Positions 11,934-21,669 of a stretch of 64,000 nt of DNA are shown piece by piece. The notes below the pieces were generated by a model, which was not told the origin of the DNA, made no database searches, and saw only the letters and a list, made by a program, of their open reading frames with translations. Origin of the DNA: Saksenaea vasiformis B4078 (taxonomy: Eukaryota; Mucoromycota; Mucoromycetes; Mucorales; Saksenaeaceae); NCBI GenBank assembly GCA_000697055.1, contig JNDT01002277.1:124001-188000 (forward strand), in the 5' to 3' direction. A program made the position numbers and the translations under genes. Every line of letters starts with the position of its first letter. Within the stretch, counting starts at the first letter, position 1.

Positions 11934-14932
11934 ATGAATTTGGTTCATAAAACCTTTAATGAAGATATAAACAATGGTCTGTATGAATGTATGAAAACTC
12001 ACCATTGGGGTCAGCACATCCAGTCTCATAATTTACTAGCTACCGCTCTCTTTATGATGATTACCACGTTGCCATCCTTGGCAGTCATTATCAGCCTGTC
12101 GCTAAGTGGTTCGTTTAGTAAAGCATTTGAACACCCAAAATTGAAGGCCTCGAATTCCGATATTCGTCCCAGCAATCGATACATCGTGGAATTTACTGCT
12201 GCAGAAGAATCAGTCAACGTTTTTGACGAGATTGCCAATGAATTTAAGCAAGCAGGTGTCCATTTGGCTCATATATACAACTACACATTATTCTACGGTG
12301 CTTCTTTCCAATTTAATGGCGCAGACCATGAGCTAGCTTTGGCATCGCTGTTGAACAGGGCTAATGTTGAGTCTGTCCATCCAGTCATTTCTATCCCACA
12401 TTCTAAGATCGAAATTCTGCATAGTTTGCCAAATCTACCACCTGAATCAGTCCCTGCGTTACTTCCTCATAACATGACACAGGTGAACCGTGCACATAAT
12501 GAACTCAATGCAGAAGGCAGCGGAACTCTCATTGGTCTCCTGGATACGGGTAAATTAATGCGCTTACTAAAAATGCAGCGTAACTGTGGTTCTAGATGTC
12601 GATTACTATCATCCAGCATTGGGGTGGGTGGATTCGGTGAAGGTTACAAGGTTCGATACGGTAGAGATCTCGTTGGTGATTACTATGATGCGGATGAGCC
12701 AAACCCAATCATCGAACCGGGCCTTACACCTCTTGACAATTGTAGCTACGATGAGTTTGTCACGACGCAGACTACAGGTTTACAGTAAACATCCACGTAT
12801 TTTGCCTCTTCTGACAATAAATACAGGGCGCGGGACGAGTGTTGCGAGAATTATCGCTGGTTCTGATTCGGAGTCGGTTAGTGGATAAAGAGAAGAAAAG
12901 GAGAAAGACAGCATAGTAGTTTTCAGCTCACATCGCACATGCTTTTATTTTAGAACTTTGTTGGTGTCGCTTCAAGGGCAAATCTTGGCGTGTGGCATGT
13001 CTTTGGTTGTCAGGGAACTACTGGAACGGATATGATCGTCAAAGCGATGCTCGAGGCATATGATGCTGGCGTTGATGTTATCGCTGTCTCTACAGACCGC
13101 CTGAATTCGTGGAGAACCAGTCCTGTCACGGCCGTTACCGAACGTATTATCACGAACGGCATTCCAGGTAGGAAATGGTGGAGAGTCCCTCTGATCTTAC
13201 TCATGAGCTATGTAACACAGTTTTGTTCCCGGTTGGAGATGCTGGTCATCAGGGCATATTCACATTGAATCAGGACAGTACAGTTGACAGTGCTGTTTCT
13301 GTTGCTTCCTTTGACAATCAATACGCTGTTGGGGGCACATGAACGGCTACGTCTATCAATTCAACATTAAGTAAGATCCCAGGTTCATATTTATTTTGTT
13401 CATTATCTCACAATTTGGCTTAGCTTACTACCCAGCGCGCTTTGGTGTTGTCCCACCTGCTGGAGAGCTTGAGCTTGTGGCTGATTATCCAATGGACACA
13501 TGCGACACATCTGCCATCACCAAGGACCTGAATGGGAAAATTGCCCTCTTGGTACGAGGCGGTTGCACTGTTGACCAATGTCGCGCGTGCTGGTGCAATT
13601 GATCTTATTATCTATAATTCCCTTTTCGATTGTGGCATCTTTCCTGCTAGCAATAGCATGCTTCCCGTTGTTGGTGTATCTTATGACACTAGGACAGACC
13701 TCATTATTGCCTTGCAGAACAATGATAGGGTGATGGTCCAGTTCAATCCGGACAACCTGGTTCAGAGTTTGCCAATGGGAGGTATACCCTCATGTCACGG
13801 TTGTATTGGTCCGACTTATGATTTGTTTCTCAAACCTAACCTTGCTGGCGTTGATGGCTACGTTTACACGACTATTCCTAGATCTCTTGGTAGCTGGGGC
13901 ATTGTGTATAGTACGGCGATGGCTACAGCTTACGTTACTGGCGCCATTGCGCTCTACCTCAGCGCCGCTCAACAAGTGAACCGAAATCCTCTATTCATTA
14001 TGAAGCAGTTCCAAAATTATGGCTACCTTGCGCCTCATTTTAGCAACTTACAGAATTTAGCATCTCCTTTACAGCAAGGTGCCGGTCTTATCCAGGTCTA
14101 CGATACCATCAAAAGTGATGTCCATGTTTCTCCCGCGCAGATCAGCTTCAACGATACCTGGTCTCCTGCATACCACACCCATACTCTCAATGTTACAAAC
14201 TACGGGCGGGAGGACGCCATCCACGACGTTGTCAACAACGTCTCATTAACGCTTTTACCATTTTTCAATCTCGATCTCGAGGAAGGAGATACCCCTACGG
14301 AGCCCGCCCTATACGAAGGCGGCTGGTATGCTAATTTAAGCTTTAGCCAAACGCACCTACTCATCAGGCCTGGAGAGTCAGAAACTGTCGATGTAACTGT
14401 AACTCCACCCGAGAGATATCACGACTTGTATTTCATGTACGGTGGTTATATCCAACTGAAAGCTACCAGCGCCGCGAGAAACATCAGTATTCCCTATGTT
14501 GGTACTGCTGGACGTATGCGTGATTTGCCTGTTATGGACCCTACGTTCCCAATCCACATCACTAACCAGAGTAGCTCAGTCTATCACTATAATCGTAGCG
14601 AAGATCATACTGAGCCTTTTTTGAATTTTTACCTAAGCTTTGGTACGCCTCAACTCGAGATAGAACTTCTTCAGGACCAATCCGAAATAATCCTGGGTTA
14701 CGCTCTCCCTACTATGGCAAATATGCCTCGCAACTATGTCACCCCTGAATTGCGATACACTCGTCTCGTTTGGAGAGGTACATACTCGCAGGACGCGCAT
14801 ACAAATTTTACAACGCAAGTCGACAATGGAGTGTATAGACTACGCGTTAATGCTCTCAGAATCTTTGGCAATCCAAATATTCCAGCCGATTGGGATAGTC
14901 AAGTAACGGTTCCCATTATAGTATCCTCTTGA
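11934..14932 (+). pseudogene. Subtilisin-like serine protease (S8, with PA domain) pseudogene
   Basis: The broken frames together follow a secreted subtilase. They hold a hydrophobic N-terminal segment and a prodomain containing RYIVEFTAAEESVNVFDEI, then the catalytic Asp region LIGLLDTG and VDYYHPALG. Next come a protease-associated insert (VVPPAGELELVADYP, then LPVVGVSYD), the Ser region, and a long Fn3-like C-terminal half in one clean frame to 14932. Disruptions are several. A frame change at about 12625 splits VDYYHPALG from GFGEGYKVRYG. An in-frame TGA lies at 13340-13342 after DNQYAVGGT. Another frame change lies at about 13560-13580 inside the PA domain. The catalytic His motif GHGT reads GRGT (CGC, 12829-12831), and the Ser motif GTSMA reads STAMA (GCG, 13916-13918). 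The oxyanion Asn region reads GDAG. Activity is therefore lost even if splicing bridged the frame breaks. Exon boundaries are not fully resolved. Confidence 0.82.
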
Positions 14933-15059
14933 ATGAATCACCTTGAAGTTCCATGTTTTTACATACCCCTATTTTTTATTCTGATTTTTTCTCCGATTCT
15001 TGAAACTTAACCAACCATGCCTCTTAGTGGTCTAATAAAAAGTAACTTGAGCGTTCCTA

Positions 15060-16849
15060 AGGGACTATCAGAGTTCGTCCCAGGTAGATGCAAAGAAAAA
15101 TGGGCAGGCTACATAACGGAGAAAGTCCCATTTTGGCTGCACAACCACCCAACGAGTTGAGAGCGCGCAGTCGTCCTTAAAGAAGGATATAACAGTAGCC
15201 ACTAGACTGGACCGAGCATTTGAAAAAATGCACCGCCATAATATGGAGAAGGTACACTGTTGCGTTGGATTTTAGATCGCATAAGCCTATGTGTACATAT
15301 TAGAATGACGAATGGAATCTCCTCTGTTCAAGGAATGGTCACCATCGATTCTTCCATTGTAGAGGAAGACCATGTCAGGCTGCTTCCGCTGATTGGGAAA
15401 ATTGCTTCACGAGCCTTGTTGACGATCAAAGAGCAGATGGATGAAGTGATCACTGGCGAAGCAGCTGACCAATGTCAATGCAGGTGTCGCTTGATATTTC
15501 ATTTACCTTGCAAACATAGTATTCTGGCTACAGTCCTGATAGAATTGTCCGATGTGTCCAGAAGATGGCACGTAGACGCAGCAAGACCATTATTGTCCTT
15601 GTCAGAAAATGCTCCAGTTAATGCAAGCCAAAATAATCAACCGTGGAAGCAATATCTAAACATGTTGGACGCCAACTTTGCGGCATGCGAGGATAAACAG
15701 CAGATGAGTTTCCTGCTTAAAAAATTGAAGGCGCTGGCAGAAACTCCCATCACAAAACACGAAGAATTTCGTAACCCAAAGGATGAGGACATTAAGACGC
15801 CAGGACGCCCAAAAAAGTTGAAAAGAATCCCTCTGTCCTTTGGACCTACAACAAAACTAAAATCACGCCGATTAAAGCTTCTCCAAAAGGTTGCAAAATA
15901 GCGGAAGGAACCCCAACAACTCTCCAAACCACACCTAGAAGACAGTGGAGACGCTTTCGTATGCAACGCTGAAATGCATCTATACTTATTAACTGTTGAA
16001 ATCCTAGAAATCGCAAGAACAACCAGTCCCACCGTTCCAAAACAGCACAAACTATCATGAGGAGATTCTGATGGATATTTACCCAGTACAAGGTAAAATA
16101 GCAAGTAAGAGGGTGCACTCAAATAGTTATCCCAGGGGTCAAAACACAATTGGAGCCATGCCACTTTGCTGTTGATCCAGCTATTCCGATCGAAGCTGTG
16201 AAAACCACAGTAAAAATTAGAAGTGATGGACACTGCAGTTTCTGCACGCTAGCTTTGCAGGTCAAAGGGAATGAAGAAGCTTACTCTGAGGTAAAGAGAG
16301 AAACGCTGGAGACCCTTCAATCATACCGAGAAATATACCGCAAGCATCTCTGGTATGATGTTAGAGATCTGAAGAAGAGAGTATCCGCTGGAGAAGATGA
16401 TGACCATATTGCACCATGCAATAGAAGCATAGTAAATGTCAGTGGCTGGTGGCAAGGTCCAGAGTGCTTTCAGCTAGCAGCAGACACTTATCGACGACCA
16501 GTTGTAGTCTACTCTGACGCAGATTGCGCAACTGTGATCAATGACAAACACGAGTCGATACAAGTCCCAAAGAGTTGCCACAGACATACCTGCCGCTACG
16601 TGATCCACGTATCAATAAGGAGCAACCCGTCCCTATACCGTTCCATCACGTTAATGGGAACCATTGGGAGACGGTGACCTTGAAGCGTGCGATCAAAATA
16701 AGATGGCCAATGATCAACGTAGCTCACAAGAGAGTCTGCGAAGAGCTTGGGATCAAGGGCAGTCTGCAGAAGTACTGGAACCGCTATCTCTCATTCTATA
16801 GGACCGCAGAGTCGCAACACTTAGGCCCTATTACAATCGACACCACATA
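15060..16849 (+). pseudogene. Mutator-like (MULE) transposon relic: transposase end with SWIM finger, then OTU protease domain
   Basis: From about 15155 a broken frame reads VESAQSSLKKDITVATR, like the conserved 'VESAHSxLK' block near the end of MULE transposases. The frame 15260-15901 then carries a SWIM zinc-finger signature CQCRCRLIFHLPCKH (CxCxnCxH) and a basic tail. A second frame, from 16150, contains an OTU-type cysteine protease start SDGHCSFCTLALQV (Asp-Gly-x-Cys) and GWWQGPECFQLAADTYRRP. It ends in another frame with HHVNGNHWETV, which holds the expected catalytic His. The frame change lies at about 16570, where one base seems missing. Such SWIM plus OTU proteins occur in transposon-derived genes of Mucorales and other eukaryotes. 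The catalytic transposase core upstream is not visible, so this is a truncated, degraded copy. Terminal inverted repeats were not found by eye. Confidence 0.7.
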
Positions 16850-17197
16850 ACCTGTAATGTAAGAATGTCTGGTACATTGGCGTCTATTAACCTATACATC
16901 TACTAGTTTGTTATTGGAATCACCCCTCTCTTTTTTATACTTTCTATCGTTTCCTGCTCCTACATTTTTGAACTATTCTTCTTTTTTTTTCTCGTCTTCT
17001 ATTTTCTTTCATCTGTGCTCTTTTTTATTTTTATTTTTGTCTTTCTTAATATACATTACTTGAAGATCTACATTGATAGAACAAACTATTGGCAGCAAAT
17101 TCCCTAATGTACTAAGTTGAAAGTCAGGGTATCAACAATAGTCTGTCATCAGTTTTTCATTAATCTAATACGAGGTTTCGCCTGAGTTCATTTAACT
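16850..17197. other. Short intergenic stretch, T-rich
   Basis: Between the transposon relic and the zinc-finger relic. It holds a strongly T/C-rich block at about 16925-17045 on the plus strand and nothing else that I can interpret. Confidence 0.5.
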
Positions 17198-17903
17198 TTA
17201 AACCTCTTGATCACTATGTTTGTTCTTGGTATCGTCAGAGCTATCAGTCACGACTTCCATGTACCTATCCATTGCAATCCACAGAGATGAAACTCGCGTA
17301 ATCATAGCTTTGACCTGAGATTTTTTAAGGTATCCTTGACAGAGTCTCTTCCTTGTTTCTGAACTAGAGCAGACAGGCTGTCCCACTCTTCTTTTTCTTT
17401 ATCCCATTGTCCTTCGGGTACTTCACCTAGAAAAACGGTCTTGTATATGTGTTCAACAAATTCGTAACTTACTTTATTGGCGTTATTATTGTTCTTTTTA
17501 TTCAGCGCATTTAGAATGTGCAGGGTTTGACATGTCTGTAGCGTCCCAGAAATTCTTTATCAGTCAATTGATCCAAAATGTTTGAAATATCCCGAACAGT
17601 TTTCTCATAGAGATATTCAATCGTAGTTTTCTTAGTAATCAGCTTGGGATGGTGATATTCATGAGCTTGTTGGATCCGTTTTTCACGTCTTCGAGCATTA
17701 ATTGTCTCAGAATTCTGCTTATAGTAAGCGATTTCTCGCTTCCGATTCCGTTTATATCCGCTGTCACTGACGCTTTCTTTGGGTTTCGGACCTGTCTTTC
17801 CGTGCTTAAGATCTGGATTCTGTTTGTTACGAATATGCACATTGAGCGAACTATTATTTGCATATGTTTTTGGACATTCAGGACAAGCTGAGCGACTACA
17901 CAT
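17198..17903 (-). pseudogene. C2H2-like zinc-finger protein, frameshifted
   Basis: The minus-strand frame from 17903 begins MCSRSACPECPKTYANNSS and carries a finger with Cys-x2-Cys and two downstream His (spacing between the His longer than the classic 3-5). It continues with a highly basic region including NARRREKRIQQA and the acidic helix DISNILDQLTDKEFLG. It then runs into a stop at 17511. The reading continues in a second frame as LQTCQTLHILNALNKK followed by VPEGQWDKEKEEWDSLSALV. It continues again in a third frame as AMITRVSSLWIAMDRYMEV to a stop at 17198. The frame changes fall near 17530 and in an A-run near 17320. Each could be explained by one lost or gained base. The family is not one I can name; DNA binding is inferred only from the finger and basic region. 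Sequencing error cannot be excluded. Confidence 0.5.
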
Positions 17904-18815
17904 GAAACTTTAGTAGCTGATATTGTAGTAGTAGACGTAACAGCATCCTTAACACCAAGTAAAGATCAGAAACGAATTCGAAGATGCGAAATAAAAGATT
18001 AAAATTTAAATAGTATTAGCAGTCTTTTTGTTCGAATATGATTGCTCCACGCCAATGTATCTTCTTGTCTGTTGAAAAGAGGAGAAATAAAGGTATAACA
18101 ACGCATATCTAAAGTCAGATGACAGGATACGCATCTATTTAAATAATAAGAAGCTGTGTTCATCTTTATTCGAATATAAAGAACCATGCTCTTTTGTATT
18201 CGAATAAGAACAAACCGCGTCCATTTGTATTCGAATAAGAAAAGAAAGTGTCAATCTTTATTCGAGTAGAAAAACCGCGTTCGTTTTTTAATGGATTAAA
18301 AAAACCATGTCCGTCTCTATTCGAATCAGAAAAAAGCATGTGCATTTGTATTCGAATAGATACGGACTCGACGTTTGGTTACACATCACAAAGAAATAAT
18401 GTAACCCATGTCCCGAACGCCTATATTTGGTATAGCGTACCCGTGTCCGTAGGTTTTCCGTAACAAACATACATATAGACTGCTACTGTAGTGGGCATCC
18501 TCACAATTCTCTTAGGTATGAAACGGTGATTTGAACCCTGGGCGTAGGATGTGACGATATCCGACCGTATATATGCGCACGGGCTGAAGTCAGATCGCGT
18601 CTCGAATAAAAAGAACAGAGCCTCAGAACGGCTCGAAAGCAAGCAACTAACATATCGTTGTATAGTCAGCCTAGTTTGCACGTCCGTTTGTTTAGTTGAT
18701 TTCCCTTGGGTATGGTTAGTCAAAGCTAAGCACTCTTCGGCAAGCGTTGCCACATGTGACCATTTTCTACTTGCCTTATTTGAGTTGCTTTGTGGACTTC
18801 TCTCACATCTCCACA
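17904..18815. other. Intergenic region with minisatellite
   Basis: Divergent spacer between the zinc-finger relic and the SVIP-like gene. It contains the 30-31-bp minisatellite described separately. The remaining 450 bases before the SVIP-like start are the probable promoter and carry frames without family signal. Confidence 0.5.
18150..18362. repeat. 30-31-bp minisatellite with TTCGAA core
   Basis: Seven units with a period of 30-31 bases. The common core TATTCGAATA (with the TTCGAA palindrome) has its CG at about 18171, 18201, 18232, 18263, 18322 and 18353, and a degenerate unit lies near 18292. Between cores the units share a variable block similar to RAAAAACCGCGTCCATTTG. An isolated related core TTCGAATATG occurs at about 18031. 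Confidence 0.85.
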
Positions 18816-19185
18816 ATGGTACGTACAATCGGTTAATGTTTTTGTTACATGTCATAATGAGGTTTTCTTCTTTTTCATTAGGGAAATTGTCTAGGTACCA
18901 GAAAAGAAAGTGGAGGTCATCGACTGGGTTCAACCACAGAATCGTCACCCGCAGGAGATCATGGACGAGAAGCCATGTTAGCCGCAGCTGAGCAACGTCG
19001 ACAGCAGGTGCGGTAAAACTATCTCTGCAGTTTTTTATCTCATTGAAGCCTAGGCGGAGAATCGAGGAGTCAAGGAAGGAGGGAAGTTAAGCAAGCAACT
19101 AGCAGAACAAAAACGACAAAACCCTCATCAAACCCAACAAAGCAACGAACCTGAGAATCTAGTGGTGAAGAGCTTGGACAACTGA
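18816..19185 (+). CDS. SVIP-like small p97/VCP-interacting protein
   Basis: Three exons: 18816-18818 (the ATG alone), 18882-19007 and 19054-19185, giving 86 residues. The protein begins MGNCLGTRKE, a good N-myristoylation and palmitoylation signal, then GREAMLAAAEQRRQQAENRGVKEG. It continues as a basic, Gln/Lys-rich helix with KLSKQLAEQKRQ. The A-EQRRQ-x(3)RG pattern is the VCP-interacting motif of animal SVIP (77 residues, also N-myristoylated). SVIP binds the AAA ATPase p97/Cdc48 at endoplasmic reticulum or lysosomal membranes and modulates ER-associated degradation. Both introns have good signals: GTACGT ... TTCATTAG and GTGCGG ... CCTAG. The call rests on short motifs, length and the N-terminal glycine. 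No other family fits as well. Confidence 0.75.
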
Positions 19186-19674
19186 TATCCTCCTCGTTTT
19201 TCCTAACACCTCATTTGCCTTTTATAGTGGGACTGAAGTCTGTGCACCGATAACCTTGTCTTCCCCCTCCCCCTTAAGAATCCCTCTTGCAGCACACCCA
19301 TGCTACTATATTCTTATAACAATGTTTTATCACCGACCTAGCCAGGCGGCAGAGGCGGCTACTATCCCCCCTCTATATATAAAAATAGGCGTCCCATCCA
19401 AAATCCAATGGTTTTCGGACCTCTTCCTTTGCTTGAAAATTGAGGAAACGGAAGACCGCTCACTACATTTTCATTGCCATTTACCATAATTGACTAAGCA
19501 CTGGGAGCATCCCTCTTTTCTATTTAGTGATGGCCCCGCAGCCGAGTATGGGCCGCATTTTGGCAGATCCGGGATCTTTGCTCAGGAAGAGAAGGACTAC
19601 ATGCGTCAAGTCACACTTATAGTGGAGTCTCAATGAATATGGTTTATTGGATTTATAACACTTTAAATATTGTC
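19186..19674. other. Convergent 3' spacer
   Basis: About 490 bases between the stop codons of the SVIP-like gene and the carboxypeptidase gene. No gene, repeat or structured RNA seen. It should contain both polyadenylation regions. Confidence 0.5.
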
Positions 19675-21669
19675 TCACGTAAAGGACTTGCCGCTAATAG
19701 CGAGATCAAACATCGCTAAGGATGCTTTGCCTTGATAGTATGGGACCTATGCAGCAAATGCTTTTCAGAAATAGTCCAGTGAAGAGAGCAAATAGACTTA
19801 CCTCATGACCAGCACCATACACGCGGACGAAGGTCAGGTTTCCACCTTGCTGCACCTGCCCAACCTCTTTTCCGTCAACAGTCCATGGCTTCAACGATTG
19901 TGATTGGAATTGATCGCTTCCAGTGAAGGTCAAGTTCGAAGACCAGGCATAGTTGCCATACTAAGTTGAAGATAGGTTTGTCAAATGAGTTGCAAAGTCT
20001 GTCTGATTTGCATCCTTCTTACCCAGTTGCAGATGTAATCCGCATCACCGGCGTAGAGAAGCACCTGTACGCCAGAATTCAAAATATCTGCCACAGCCGG
20101 TGCATAGTTACGCGTGCTGCCAAAGCAAATGAGTTTCCAAAGGTGCAAACGGGCTCAATGCTTGAACTTACTTATCACCTGTTTCATCAAAGTGCTCGTA
20201 CTATCGTAAAGGTGGTAGTTCAGCACACTGCATGAGAATCAATAATAACACAAATGCTTACGGAAGTATCGCTACATTCGGTATAGTATGTCTTTGCGCC
20301 GATGGCGTCGCGTGTTGAGGTTTTGTTCAAGAAAATCGTGTAGCTGCTGGATGGACCTTCGTCTTGGGAGACGCGTACATCGTAGAAGCTCTTGCCTGAA
20401 CGGTAATAGACCATTTCGATGTTTTGAGAACAGTAGCGCTGAGCCTGAACACAGTCAGAGTCGGAGCCTGTATCGTAACACTTTTGAACTAGATGTTGTA
20501 GCAAAGGTTAGCCTATCAAAGGAGGGTGTGGCCTATCTGGAAGATTTACCAAGCGAGGCACATTGAGGATAATGGCTTCTCATTTGTTCGCAGTCGCTTT
20601 CGGGGAGCACAGCTCCATCTAGGAGAAAGAGGTAGGGAGGATCAGTCACGGTGACAACTAATCAGAAAAGGCTAAAGTACGTACAAGTAGAGTTACAGGC
20701 CATTTGAGGATAATATTTGCTAGTAACATAAGTGAATAATGGGTTTGTGTTACCCAATTCCTTGCCGATCAATCATGCCTGAGCACACTTACTATTGTAC
20801 CAAAGCATCGGTCCAGCCGTTACCAACGCCGATAGACTTGATTGGAATAATCTTTTTGCCATTGCTACTTTGCGAAAGTGCTTTGTTTTGCTTAACAACG
20901 TAATCCGCATAGCCTGGGATATAGTGACCTCCGTAGGATTCACCGAAGAAGTGGAATGGCAATTCGCTGTACTTCGGGAAAGCCTCATAGAAGTGCTGAA
21001 TAAAGTCATAGGCCAGTGCTGCACCATCTTTCGTGCTGTAGACGTTGTCACGGCCGTAAGAGAAACCAACGCCTTCCGGCTAGAGAAAATCAACCACGTC
21101 AGTTCCAACAGCTAGCCAAAGGGAGCGGCTTTTTTTACCTGGTCAAAGAACAAGAGGTTACTGTGAGTGTTCCAGCTGTTGGGGTTGGGAACAGTCTGAG
21201 AACCGTCCTCGTTGACACGACATGGACCGAGCTCTTGCCACAGTCCCCTAAGAGTCCGATTTCATGAGATTCAATAAGGGTTGCAAGGTGCAGCTTACTT
21301 ACACCATGCTGGAACATCCTGGACCACCATTCAACCATACTGTCAAAGGCGAGTTTTCTGGGCTGTTTCTGCTTTCGAAGAACCAAAAGAAGTAATGCGC
21401 ATTGTCTCCGACGTCAAGATAACCAGAGTACTAACCATCCAAAGTTAAAAGGGGGTGGGGAGGGCATAGCTGTTTTGGTTATCAATTACCTGGACGACAT
21501 TGGGATCGCATAGCTTTGGCTGTACAAATCGTAGTGTTTGGTTTGGAATTAATTTACTGACATGTATTTGATACTCGACATCAGTGGGCACGTTAGACGT
21601 TGGTGCAGCGGCTACCAGAGCAGCTAGCAACGAGAAATAAAAGATACGAGAGAAACGATCCAACAACAT
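19675..21669 (-). CDS. Serine carboxypeptidase (S10, carboxypeptidase Y type)
   Basis: Eleven exons on the minus strand: 21669-21490, 21430-21303, 21247-21139, 21079-20793, 20719-20685, 20618-20550, 20488-20262, 20200-20172, 20116-20023, 19960-19802 and 19746-19675. They encode 462 residues in an open frame. The chosen ATG at 21669 gives a signal peptide ([15 protein letters not shown]); an in-frame upstream ATG at 21702 is less suitable. Family landmarks are intact: [21 protein letters not shown], the nucleophile motif [17 protein letters not shown], the Asp segment [14 protein letters not shown] and the His segment [13 protein letters not shown]10 enzymes remove C-terminal amino acids in the vacuole or outside the cell. 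There is no extended propeptide like that of yeast carboxypeptidase Y, so a secreted or acid-type carboxypeptidase is equally possible. Exons of 29 and 35 nt are unusually short but conserve the family sequence across each junction. Confidence 0.93.

Noticed and set aside
18500..18600. A possible minus-strand tRNA, because of a GGGTTCAAATCAC block resembling the B box
   Set aside because: The T stem pairs at only three of five positions and no matching acceptor or D arm is present at the right distance.
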